Assembly: GCA_900549295.1 (NCBI GenBank) | Contig: URNG01000048.1 | Span: forward strand, 1 to 21,551 | Origin: an uncultured Rhodocyclaceae bacterium | GTDB taxonomy: Bacteria; Pseudomonadota; Gammaproteobacteria; Burkholderiales; Rhodocyclaceae | Length of the DNA stretch: 21,551 nt | Direction of reading: 5' to 3' | Shown: positions 5,845-12,563 of the stretch, piece after piece | Numbering within the stretch: position 1 is the first letter of the stretch | How the letters are laid out: each line of letters starts with the position of its first letter | The notes under the pieces: model-generated | Database searches by the model: none | The model's input: the letters and a program-made list of their open reading frames with translations, nothing else | What the model was told of the DNA's origin: nothing | Position numbers and translations under genes: made by a program

Positions 5845-6820
5845 AGAAGGCTTCCCTGGCGGCGATGGGCAAATCCATGCCGGTGACGTGGGCGCGTTCC
5901 AGAAGCTCCCAGTAATAGCGGTAGGACGCGCGGTCGTGCAGCCTGCCGGCGTGCTGGATCGGCCCCCAGTCCTTTTCTTGCGCGGCGCGCAGGATGTCGG
6001 CGGCGATTTCGACCTCGGAGAAATCCGGGCGCATGGCTTCGACGATGGGGACGATCTGGTTCGGGTGAATGCTCCACATGCGCAGATAGCCGAATTCGCG
6101 GCGGGCGCGCCGGGCGTCGTCGCGGATGGTGTCGAGGTCTTTCAGTTCGGTGGTGACGTTGTGCGCCGGGACGATGCCGTTGGCCAGGGCGGCGGCGCTG
6201 ATTTCGCATTTGGCGCGGGCGATCAGCGGATGCTCGAATTGCCCGGGGCTTTTCATGGCGCTGCCGGGAATCGCGCCGTGGTGGCCGGAAACGAAGTCCA
6301 TCAGGCCGAAATCGAGCGATTCGACGCCGGGCAGGGCGGCGATTTCCCACACCTCGCGCAGCGCGCCGTGGGTTTCGATCAGCACATGCACGGGAATGCG
6401 CCGCTCGATGCCGTAGGCGCTTTCGGTTTCGCGCAGGGCTTCGATCTGCGTCTGCACGTCGCCGGCGCTGCACGGCTTGGGCAGGGTGATGAAGGGCAGG
6501 CGGTTGCCAGCCCGGCCCACCAGAATGTCGAGATCCTGCCGCCAGTGCGCGTGGGTGACGTCGTGAATGCGCGTGCCGACGCGGTTGAAGCGGTTGTCGG
6601 CGCCATTGATGAGCGCCGCCACCATCTCGGCGTGCTCGCGCTCGGCTCCAGCGTGCGCGCCATCCTCGCAGTCGCAGGTGATGTCGAAGATCGGGCCGAG
6701 TTCCTGCTGGAGTTGCAGGGCCTTCTGCATCAGCTTTTCCGAACCGGCGTAATGGTCGGCGGCGGGGAAGACGGGAAAGGGCTTCTCGCCGGCGAACAGG
6801 ACTTGCTTGGGGTGGCGCAT
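5837..6820 (-). CDS. HpcH/HpaI aldolase / citrate lyase (CitE)-type CoA-ester lyase
   Basis: A 327-residue TIM-barrel enzyme of the malyl-CoA/citramalyl-CoA lyase group. Key features are CDCEDGAHAG (residues 49-58, like the DLEDAV motif of CitE), RVGTRIHD (80-87), the metal-binding acidic residues in VLIETHGAL (E149) and LDFGLMDFVSG (D175), and the C-terminal MWSIHPNQIVPI. Family members cleave or hydrolyse beta-hydroxyacyl-CoA esters such as malyl-CoA; the substrate cannot be decided from sequence. Its length and the C-terminal extension (DWGPIQHAG, then RASYRYYWELLERA) match the betaproteobacterial form that, as I recall, often lies near TCA-cycle genes. It is the third gene of a minus-strand run, 65 bases after the MFS gene, and overlaps the next gene. 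Only a weak ribosome-binding site precedes the ATG. Confidence 0.88.
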   Translation of the reverse strand: MRHPKQVLFAGEKPFPVFPAADHYAGSEKLMQKALQLQQELGPIFDITCDCEDGAHAGAEREHAEMVAALINGADNRFNRVGTRIHDVTHAHWRQDLDILVGRAGNRLPFITLPKPCSAGDVQTQIEALRETESAYGIERRIPVHVLIETHGALREVWEIAALPGVESLDFGLMDFVSGHHGAIPGSAMKSPGQFEHPLIARAKCEISAAALANGIVPAHNVTTELKDLDTIRDDARRARREFGYLRMWSIHPNQIVPIVEAMRPDFSEVEIAADILRAAQEKDWGPIQHAGRLHDRASYRYYWELLERAHVTGMDLPIAAREAFFA

Positions 6821-6841
6821 GGGGCGTTCCGGGGTTGGCGT

Positions 6842-6867
6842 AAAAGGCGGATTCTACGGTTCCCGCC
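6842..6867 (-). terminator. Weak candidate terminator after the MFS gene
   Basis: On the minus strand GGCGG (plus 6863-6867) pairs with CCGCC (plus 6846-6850) around a 12-base loop and is followed by TTTT. The stem is only five pairs and the loop is large, so some transcripts probably read through into the CoA-ester lyase gene. Confidence 0.25.
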
Positions 6868-6885
6868 GCCGGAAAACAAAACCGC

Positions 6886-8094
6886 TCACACCCGCCGCGT
6901 CGCCTTCGCCAGCGCCATCACGGCTAGCGCCAGCGGCGCGAAGGACACCCAGAGCACCGTGTTCCAGCCGTAAGCGGACAGCAGGCCGCCGGAAGCGAAG
7001 GAGCCGATGGTCATCAGGGCGAAGATGATGAAATCGTTGAACGATTGCACGCGCGTCTTTTCCGCCGGTTCGTGGCATTCGAGCACCAGCGCCGAAGCGC
7101 CCAGGAAACCGAAGTTCCAGCCGATGCCGAGCAGGATCAGCGACGCCCAGAAATGCGTCAGGTCGATGCCGCCCAGGCCGACGGCGGCGGCCAGACCGAT
7201 CAGCAGCAGCCCGGCCGTCGCCACGCGGCCCGCGCCGAAACGCGAAATCAGGCCGCCGGTGAAGAAGCTCGGCGCGTACATCGCGATGACGTGCCATTGC
7301 ATCCCCAGATTGGCCGCCTCCTGCGTATGCCCGCTCAGGCGCATGGCGAGCGGCGCGGCCGTCATCAGGAAATTCATCAGCAGATAGGACACCGCGCCGC
7401 AGATCGCCGCGGCAATGAAACGCGGCTGCCGGGCAATCAGCAGCAGCGGCCGCCCGCGCGCGGCTTCCGCCGGGGCTGGCGGAGGCAGGCGGATACCGAG
7501 CAGGATCAGCGTTGAGAGCGCCGCCACCGCGGCCTGCACCAGAAAGGTCGCGGCGAAGGTGTGCGGCGGCCAGGCGTGCATCGTCCAGGTGACGAGTTGC
7601 GGCCCGACCACGCCGGCGGCGACGCCCCCGGCCATGACCAGCGACAGCGCGCGCGGGCGCTGCGCCGGCGCCACGCCGTCGGTCGCCGCGAAGCGGAAGG
7701 TGAGGACGACCGCCGCATAAGCGCCGCCAAAAATGGCCGCCAGACAGAACAGCCAGAACCAGCCCTCGATGACCGCCAGCATCGCCAGCAGGCCGGTCAG
7801 CACGCCCGCCCCGGTGCCCGCCAGAAAGGCGGCGCGCCGGCCATGCCGACCAGCAATCGCGCCGACCGGCAGAATGCAGACCGCCATGCCGACGACGAAC
7901 AGGGAGATCGGCACCGTCGCCAGCGCCGGCGACGGCGCAATCTGCGCGCCGATCACCGCGCCGGTGGCGTAAATCACGACCGCATTGGCACCGGCCAGCG
8001 CCTGGGCAAGCGCCAGCCGCCAGATGTTGCCGCGCTGGACGGCTTCGGGAAGGAGGGCGGCAGCGCTGCCGGCGGCGGGGGAGGCGTTTTTCAT
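6886..8094 (-). CDS. Major facilitator superfamily transporter
   Basis: A 402-residue protein with about twelve hydrophobic segments and a central hydrophilic stretch near residue 205-220 (PPPAPAEAARGRPLL), the normal 6+6 arrangement. The loop between segments 2 and 3 carries GAIAGRHGRRAAFLAG, a form of the MFS motif A (GxLaDrxGrRxxl). The N-terminus before the first segment (MKNASPAAGSAAALLPEAVQ) is cytoplasmic. The substrate is unknown; the sequence suggests a drug or metabolite exporter type rather than a sugar porter, but this is weak. It lies 36 bases downstream of the small 94-residue protein gene on the same strand, and that pair diverges from a LysR gene, which is the obvious candidate regulator. 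The ATG at 8094 lacks a good ribosome-binding site. Confidence 0.9.
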   Translation of the reverse strand: MKNASPAAGSAAALLPEAVQRGNIWRLALAQALAGANAVVIYATGAVIGAQIAPSPALATVPISLFVVGMAVCILPVGAIAGRHGRRAAFLAGTGAGVLTGLLAMLAVIEGWFWLFCLAAIFGGAYAAVVLTFRFAATDGVAPAQRPRALSLVMAGGVAAGVVGPQLVTWTMHAWPPHTFAATFLVQAAVAALSTLILLGIRLPPPAPAEAARGRPLLLIARQPRFIAAAICGAVSYLLMNFLMTAAPLAMRLSGHTQEAANLGMQWHVIAMYAPSFFTGGLISRFGAGRVATAGLLLIGLAAAVGLGGIDLTHFWASLILLGIGWNFGFLGASALVLECHEPAEKTRVQSFNDFIIFALMTIGSFASGGLLSAYGWNTVLWVSFAPLALAVMALAKATRRV

Positions 8095-8130
8095 CGTGTT
8101 CGTCGGGGCGCGGGCCGGAAAGCTCCGGCG

Positions 8131-8415
8131 TCAGGCAGTTTCGTAAATGCGGATTTCGGGAGGAGCGGCCAGCAGCGGCCCGAGCGCGCCGACGACGTCG
8201 GCGGTGAACAGCGTGCTGGTCAGATAAAGCTGCGCATTGTGCACGGAATCGAAGCCGTGCAGAACCTGCACGTCCTCCTCGCGCACCAGCAGTTCCTTGG
8301 ATTGCGCGCCGGCGATGGTGTCGAGGAAGGCGGTTTTGTATTTCTGATAGACGCCCGCGGCAGCCGGGCGGTTGCTGGCGGTGATCTGGAGGGTGATTTG
8401 CAGATAGGCGGCCAT
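8131..8415 (-). CDS. Small conserved-looking protein, possibly dimeric alpha/beta barrel (ABM-like)
   Basis: A 94-residue soluble protein starting MAAYLQITLQITASNRPAAA. The ATG at 8415 is supported by AGGAG eight bases upstream on the minus strand. The order strand (YLQITLQI), helix (AGVYQKYKTAFLDTIAGAQ), strand (KELLVREEDVQVLHGF), helix (SVHNAQLYLTSTLFTADVVGALGPLL) and strand (EIRIYETA) resembles the ferredoxin-like fold of small antibiotic-biosynthesis-monooxygenase or YCII-type proteins, which dimerise. I do not recognise a specific family, and no catalytic residue can be named. It is the first gene of a likely operon with the MFS transporter and is divergent from the LysR gene at 8580. 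It may act on the compound that the transporter carries; that is speculation. Confidence 0.75.
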   Translation of the reverse strand: MAAYLQITLQITASNRPAAAGVYQKYKTAFLDTIAGAQSKELLVREEDVQVLHGFDSVHNAQLYLTSTLFTADVVGALGPLLAAPPEIRIYETA

Positions 8416-8549
8416 GATAAAAGCTCCTAGTGGGGGTGAATGGCGGGGTGTCTTGTGGCGAGGATTTCCTTGTGTGGTTTCCCCGTTCAAAAGAGCAGCC
8501 CGGAAACGGATTTTTCCTGCCATGCCAGCCTTCGGCAAATGAGATAAAG

Positions 8550-8568
8550 TTTCTTCCATTGAAAGAAA
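8550..8568. promoter_or_regulatory. Candidate LysR-type operator
   Basis: TTTCTT (8550-8555) and AAGAAA (8563-8568) form an inverted repeat with a 7-base spacer, fitting the T-N11-A dyad expected for LysR-type regulators. It lies between the divergent small-protein/MFS operon and the LysR gene, ending 11 bases before the LysR start. Binding is inferred from symmetry and position. Confidence 0.4.
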
Positions 8569-8579
8569 AGCTTTGTCGA

Positions 8580-9515
8580 ATGAAAGCCCCTGTCCACCTC
8601 AACGCCTTGCGCGCCTTCGAAGCCAGTGCCCGTCACCGGAGTTTTTCGGCGGCGGCGCAGGAACTCAACGTCACTCCCGCCGCCGTCGGCCAGTTGGTCA
8701 GGAATCTGGAGGAATGGCTAGGGACGCCCCTGTTCGTGCGCGGTGCCAGCGGTCGGGCGAGACTGGTCGCCACCGACGCGGCGCAGCGCGCCCTGCCGGA
8801 TCTGCGGGCCGGTTTCGACCGTCTGGCGCAGGGGCTGGCACGGCTCAGGGAAGGCGTCGATGGCGGCGTGCTGACGATCACGGTCAGCCCGGCGTTTGCC
8901 GCCAAGTGGCTGCTGCCGCGTTTCGAGCGCTTCCAGGCGCGCTGTCCGGATACCGACGTGCGGCTCGAAACCAGCCTGAAGCCGGTCGATTTCGTGGCGC
9001 AGCGGGTCGACGTCGGCGTGCGCTATGGCCTGGGTCACTGGCCGGGGCTGTCGGCGGAGAAGCTGATGGACGAGGAAATCTATCCGGTCTGCTCGCCCGA
9101 ATTGTTACGGCGCACCCCGCCGCTGCGCCAGCCCGGCGATCTTGCCCATGTGACCTTGATCCACGATCTGTCGATAGATGGCCATACGGGGTTTCCGACC
9201 TGGGAGAAGTGGTTGCGGAAAGCGGAAGTGAGCAATGCCGTCGCCTCGCGCGGCCTGCGCATCAACAATTCCGCCGCCGTGCTCCAGGCCGCCATCGAAG
9301 GGCGCGGCGTGGCCCTGGCGCGCAGTGTCATGGCTGGCGACGATCTGGCGGCGGGGCGCTTGCTGCGGCTGTTCCCGGAGATCGGCTTTGAATCGGAACT
9401 GGCCTATCACGTCGTCTATCGCTCCGAGTGCGCCGGTCGAGCCAGGCTGCTTGCTTTCCGGGACTGGCTGTTCGACGAGGCCGCGCAGGGCAGGGCCGGA
9501 ACCTTGCCCGCCTGA
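8580..9515 (+). CDS. LysR-type transcriptional regulator, GcvA-like
   Basis: A 311-residue DNA-binding regulator. The N-terminal winged helix-turn-helix occupies residues 5-64 (LNALRAFEASARHRSFSAAA, then LNVTPAAVGQLVRNLEEWLG). A substrate-binding-like effector domain follows from about residue 90 (VLTITVSPAFAAKWLLPRF) to 295. The phrases FAAKWLLPRFERF, DVGVRYGLGHWPGL and INNSAAVLQAAIEGRGVALA are hallmarks of the GcvA subgroup. The ATG at 8580 starts exactly where family members do; ribosome-binding support is weak (GAAAGAAAAG). It diverges from the small-protein/MFS operon, the usual arrangement for a LysR regulator and its target, and ends 12 bases before the convergent TauE gene, with no terminator visible between them. 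Confidence 0.92.
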   Translation: MKAPVHLNALRAFEASARHRSFSAAAQELNVTPAAVGQLVRNLEEWLGTPLFVRGASGRARLVATDAAQRALPDLRAGFDRLAQGLARLREGVDGGVLTITVSPAFAAKWLLPRFERFQARCPDTDVRLETSLKPVDFVAQRVDVGVRYGLGHWPGLSAEKLMDEEIYPVCSPELLRRTPPLRQPGDLAHVTLIHDLSIDGHTGFPTWEKWLRKAEVSNAVASRGLRINNSAAVLQAAIEGRGVALARSVMAGDDLAAGRLLRLFPEIGFESELAYHVVYRSECAGRARLLAFRDWLFDEAAQGRAGTLPA

Positions 9516-9527
9516 GTTCCGGAAGCG

Positions 9528-10277
9528 TCAGGAGAACGGATGCAGCGCCAGTTCCAGCCCCAGGACGACGAGGAACAGGAGAAAGCAACGGCGGAAGGTT
9601 TGCGGGCTGATCTTCTGCCGTACGAGCGAACCCAGCCACATGCCGACGAGCGCGGGGACGACGGCCAGCAGCGACAAACCGAGCTGATCCGACCGGAACG
9701 CGCCATTGGCAAGGAGTCCGCCGGCCAGCGCCAGGGTGGAGACGGTGAACGACAGGCCCAGCGCCTGCACGAGTTCGTCCTTTTGCAGCCCCATGGATTG
9801 TAAATAGGGCACGGCCGGGATCACGAAAACACCGGTCGCGCCAGTCACCATCCCGGTAAGCATGCCGACGGCGGGAGAAAGCCATGATTCGGCTCGCTGC
9901 GGAATCGAGAGCGTCGGCGAGAACAGCGCATACGCCGCATAGGCGATCAGGGCGATTCCCAGGGCGCGGCCCGACCAGACCGGATCGACGGCGACCAGCA
10001 GCCGCGTTCCTAGAACGGTGCCGATCACGATGCAGAGCATCATCGTCCACAGCCGGCGCATGAGGCGGCGCTTGCCTGGCCCGGCCAGCATTTGCCAGGC
10101 ATTCGTCACGAGCGATGGAACGATCAGGATTGCCGCCGCCTCGACCGGCGGCATGACATTCCCGAGCAGGCCCATGGCGACCGTGGGCAGGCCCATTCCG
10201 GTCACGCCTTTGACGATGCCGGCCCCGAGAAAGGTGACAAGGAGCAGGCCGGTCGATTCGATGGTCAACGTGTTCAT
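9528..10277 (-). CDS. TauE/SafE family sulfite or organo-anion permease
   Basis: A 249-residue inner-membrane protein with about eight hydrophobic segments in two similar halves. It has the family-typical opening FLGAGIVKGVTGMGLPTVAM (residues about 17-36) and the matching second-half motif GMLTGMVTGATGVFVIPAVP. TauE/SafE proteins export or import sulfite, sulfoacetate and other small anions; the substrate here is unknown. A possible upstream start at 10313 would add twelve residues that do not look like the family, so ATG 10277 is preferred. The gene diverges from a LysR gene, and a dyad lies in the 95-base gap between them, suggesting regulation by that neighbour. It converges with the GcvA-like regulator gene on its other side. 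Confidence 0.9.
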   Translation of the reverse strand: MNTLTIESTGLLLVTFLGAGIVKGVTGMGLPTVAMGLLGNVMPPVEAAAILIVPSLVTNAWQMLAGPGKRRLMRRLWTMMLCIVIGTVLGTRLLVAVDPVWSGRALGIALIAYAAYALFSPTLSIPQRAESWLSPAVGMLTGMVTGATGVFVIPAVPYLQSMGLQKDELVQALGLSFTVSTLALAGGLLANGAFRSDQLGLSLLAVVPALVGMWLGSLVRQKISPQTFRRCFLLFLVVLGLELALHPFS

Positions 10278-10332
10278 GGCGGGTATTACGCCGCCAATCC
10301 GGGGACGGCACAATGCGGAATTTCCGATGTAT

Positions 10333-10351
10333 CCTTCGGCTCGTCCGAAGG
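10333..10351. promoter_or_regulatory. Dyad between tauE-like and LysR genes
   Basis: CCTTCGG (10333-10339) and CCGAAGG (10345-10351) are perfect 7-bp arms around CTCGT. They lie midway between the divergent starts at 10277 and 10373. A LysR-type operator is the most natural reading; an mRNA hairpin in the LysR leader is the alternative. Confidence 0.45.
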
Positions 10352-10372
10352 GTATCGGGTCATGGTGAGCAC

Positions 10373-11269
10373 ATGAGATTCGATCTTGCAGATTTGCGCC
10401 TGTTCCTTTGCGTGGTCGACGCCGGCAGCATCACCGCCGGGGCCAGGCAGGCAAATCTCGCCTTGGCGTCGGCCAGCGAGCGCATCGGCAATATCGAAGC
10501 GGATGCTGGTGTCGCGCTTCTCGAAAGAAGCCGCCGGGGCGTGGCGACCACCGAGGCCGGAGAGGCGCTGGCGCATCATGCGCGCCTGATACTGCGGCAA
10601 CACAGCCTGCTGCAAGGAGAGTTGCGCGAATTTGGCAGCGGTGCGCGAGGCACGCTGGTGCTCTACGCGAACACGGCAGCGTTGCTGGGTTGTCTGCCGC
10701 AGTGGCTTGCTCCGTGGCTGGCACAGCGACCTTGCCTGAGCCTCGATCTGAGAGAGCGCACGAGTGCCGAGATCGTCAAGATGATCGACGCTGGGCTGGC
10801 CGAAGCCGGGGTGGTATCGGATGCGGTCTCCCCGGCAGACCTTGCCATCCAGCCAGTCGCCAGCGATCCCCTGGTTCTGATCGTGCCCGTTGCGCATCGG
10901 CTCGCGGGAGCGAAGGAAATCGGCTTCGCCGATGTGACGGGCGAGCCGTTTGTCGGTCTGGAGGCCGGGAGCGCGTTGCAAGACCACATCGATGAGCATG
11001 CCGCCGCGCTGCGCAAGACTCTGGCATTGCGTGTCCGCATGAAGAGCTTCGAGGGATCGTGCCAGATGGTGTCGCAAGGGGTGGGCGTGGCGATCATCCC
11101 GCTGCGGGCCGCCAGACGCTTTCGGCGCGCATACCCGTTCAAGATCCTGTTGCTCGGCGATCACTGGGCGCGCAGACAGCTTTGTCTATGCTTCCGGCAA
11201 TGGCACACCCTGTCCGCGCCGATGAAAAGTCTGCTGACGCATCTCGGTGGCGGGCCGCAAACCGGATAA
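10373..11269 (+). CDS. LysR-type transcriptional regulator (TauE neighbour)
   Basis: A 298-residue regulator with an N-terminal helix-turn-helix at residues 4-63 (DLADLRLFLCVVDAGSITAG, then ASASERIGNIEADAG and ALLERSRRGVATTEAGEAL). The effector-binding domain runs from about residue 88 (RGTLVLYANTAALLGCLPQW) to 290. ATG 10373 follows GGTGAG at 10364-10369 and begins at the normal distance from the helix-turn-helix; a start at 10313 would add 20 residues without family support. It diverges from the TauE/SafE permease gene, which is its likely target, and the dyad at 10333-10351 lies between them. The ligand is unknown. A hairpin lies directly after the stop codon. Confidence 0.92.
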   Translation: MRFDLADLRLFLCVVDAGSITAGARQANLALASASERIGNIEADAGVALLERSRRGVATTEAGEALAHHARLILRQHSLLQGELREFGSGARGTLVLYANTAALLGCLPQWLAPWLAQRPCLSLDLRERTSAEIVKMIDAGLAEAGVVSDAVSPADLAIQPVASDPLVLIVPVAHRLAGAKEIGFADVTGEPFVGLEAGSALQDHIDEHAAALRKTLALRVRMKSFEGSCQMVSQGVGVAIIPLRAARRFRRAYPFKILLLGDHWARRQLCLCFRQWHTLSAPMKSLLTHLGGGPQTG

Positions 11270-11270
11270 G

Positions 11271-11296
11271 CCTGTGGTAGCAAGCTACCAGACAGG
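11271..11296 (+). other. Hairpin after the LysR stop codon
   Basis: TGGTAGC (11275-11281) and GCTACCA (11284-11290) are a perfect inverted repeat with only AA between, extended by CCTG/CAGG after a two-base bulge. It starts two bases after the stop codon. It has no U-tract, so it may protect the 3' end or act with the stronger hairpin at 11313-11338. Confidence 0.4.
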
Positions 11297-11310
11297 GGGC
11301 GCCACAAACG

Positions 11311-11338
11311 AAAAAAGCCGTGGCGAACCACGGCTTTT
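11311..11338 (-). terminator. Intrinsic terminator, probably bidirectional, for mdh and the LysR gene
   Basis: An 11-bp perfect stem (11313-11323 with 11328-11338) closes on a CGAA tetraloop, and its core is GCCGTGG/CCACGGC. On the minus strand the stem ends in a run of T (plus-strand A at 11311-11316), the standard terminator for mdh, whose stop codon is 18 bases away. On the plus strand the stem ends in TTTT, so it can also stop LysR transcripts. Confidence 0.88.
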
Positions 11339-11356
11339 CGGGATTGCGGCAGTTGC

Positions 11357-12352
11357 TTATTTCAGCATGTCGGCGACGGCGGCGCGCTCGTCTTCGAGTT
11401 CCTTGAGGGTGATGGCGATCTTGCCCTTGGCGTACTCGTCGATTTCCAGACCCTTGATCAGCGTGAAGCTGCCGTTCTTGCATTCGCAGGGCAGGCCGAA
11501 GACCAGACCTTCCGGGATGCCGTAGCCGTTGTCGGCCGGGGCCGGGATGCCCATGGTGACCCACTCGTCCGAGCCGAGGTGCCAGTCGCGGACGTGGTCG
11601 ATGGCGGCGTTGGCGGCGGAGGCGGCGGACGACAGGCCGCGCGCGTCGATGATGGCGGCGCCGCGCTTGCCGACGGTCGGCAGGAACACGTCGTTGTTCC
11701 AGGCGGCGTCGTTGATGAGGCTCTTGACGCTGTCGCCGTTGGAGGTGACGAAACGGTAGTCAGCGTACATCGACGGCGAGTGGTTGCCCCAGACGACCAG
11801 CTTTTTCAGCGAGGACACGGCGCGGCCCGATTTCTGCGCCAGTTGCGTCAGGGCGCGGTTGTGGTCCAGGCGCAGCATGCCGTGGTAGTTGTTCGGGTTG
11901 GTGCGACCGACCTTGATGGCGGCGGCGCGGGCGATGTAGGCGTTGGTGTTGCAGGGGTTGCCGACGACCAGCACCTTGACGTCTTCCTTGGCGTTCTCGG
12001 CGATGGCCTTGCCCTGCACGGTGAAGATGGCGCCGTTGGCTTGCAGCAGGTCGGCGCGCTCCATGCCGGGGCCGCGCGGACGGGCGCCGACCAGCAGGCA
12101 GACGTCGGCATCCTTGAAGGCAACGTTCGGATCGTCGGTGGCGACCATGCCGGCGAGCAGCGGGAAGGCGCAGTCGTCGAGTTCCATCATCACGCCCTGC
12201 ACGGCTTTCTGGGCTTGCGGCAGGTCGAGCAGTTGCAGGATGACCGGCTGGTCTTTGCCGAGCATTTCGCCGGAGGCAATGCGGAACAGCAGGCTATAAC
12301 CGATCTGGCCGGCGGCGCCGGTAACGGCAACGCGCATGGGGGCTTTGGACAT
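11357..12352 (-). CDS. mdh: Malate dehydrogenase
   Basis: Oxidises malate to oxaloacetate with NAD in the TCA cycle. The protein has 331 residues, normal for the cytosolic-type bacterial enzyme. Features are the NAD-binding GAAGQIGY (residues 12-19), the mobile-loop substrate arginines in RPRGPGMERADLL (R93, R99), VVGNPCNTNA (129-138), catalytic Asp in LRLDHNRA (D163) and catalytic His in WGNHSPSMYADY (H191). AGGAG lies seven bases before the ATG at 12352. It diverges from the gntR gene, with a 211-base regulatory gap that contains a 16-bp palindrome, so the two may share control. A strong terminator follows the gene. Confidence 0.98.
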   Translation of the reverse strand: MSKAPMRVAVTGAAGQIGYSLLFRIASGEMLGKDQPVILQLLDLPQAQKAVQGVMMELDDCAFPLLAGMVATDDPNVAFKDADVCLLVGARPRGPGMERADLLQANGAIFTVQGKAIAENAKEDVKVLVVGNPCNTNAYIARAAAIKVGRTNPNNYHGMLRLDHNRALTQLAQKSGRAVSSLKKLVVWGNHSPSMYADYRFVTSNGDSVKSLINDAAWNNDVFLPTVGKRGAAIIDARGLSSAASAANAAIDHVRDWHLGSDEWVTMGIPAPADNGYGIPEGLVFGLPCECKNGSFTLIKGLEIDEYAKGKIAITLKELEDERAAVADMLK

Positions 12353-12385
12353 GTAACGCTCCTGGAATCTTGGGTTGAACAGCGA

Positions 12386-12391
12386 ATATTA
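12386..12391 (-). promoter_or_regulatory. Candidate -10 element for mdh
   Basis: On the minus strand the sequence reads TAATAT, about 34 bases upstream of the mdh start codon. No convincing -35 element was found at standard spacing. An inverted repeat, TGCATCG (12408-12414) and CGATGCA (12439-12445), lies just upstream and could be an operator. Confidence 0.3.
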
Positions 12392-12502
12392 GTGTCTGGC
12401 GTAAGTGTGCATCGCGCGGCAGAAGTGTTTTGTAGCACCGATGCAACAATTTCGACACACGAGGCGCGATGGTAGAAGTTCGCTTTCAGCCTGTCAATTC
12501 TG

Positions 12503-12518
12503 TGTCTTATATAAGACA
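12503..12518. promoter_or_regulatory. Perfect 16-bp palindrome, candidate GntR operator
   Basis: TGTCTTATATAAGACA is perfectly self-complementary. It lies 45 bases upstream of the gntR ATG in the mdh-gntR gap. HutC-type GntR regulators bind short palindromes with GT and AC at the edges and a TA-rich centre, which this fits. TATAAG within it could also be a -10 element, in which case binding would block transcription of gntR. Confidence 0.6.
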
Positions 12519-12563
12519 GCTTTTAATGGACGCTGGCCCGATTTTGTGCTGAAATCCGCAGCC

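Noticed and set aside
5762..6973. A 403-codon plus-strand open frame opposite the CoA-ester lyase.
   Set aside because: Its translation is an Ala/Gly/Val-rich shadow. The minus-strand lyase has all family motifs and normal length.
11271..11338. Two adjacent hairpins after the LysR gene looked like a possible small RNA or short repeat array.
   Set aside because: The second is a textbook bidirectional terminator for the convergent LysR and mdh genes, and the first is a simple 3'-end hairpin. No promoter for a separate RNA was seen.
11579..12475. A 298-codon plus-strand open frame opposite mdh.
   Set aside because: It runs through the mdh terminal region and promoter with a Val/Gly/Asp-rich, low-information translation; mdh is unmistakable.
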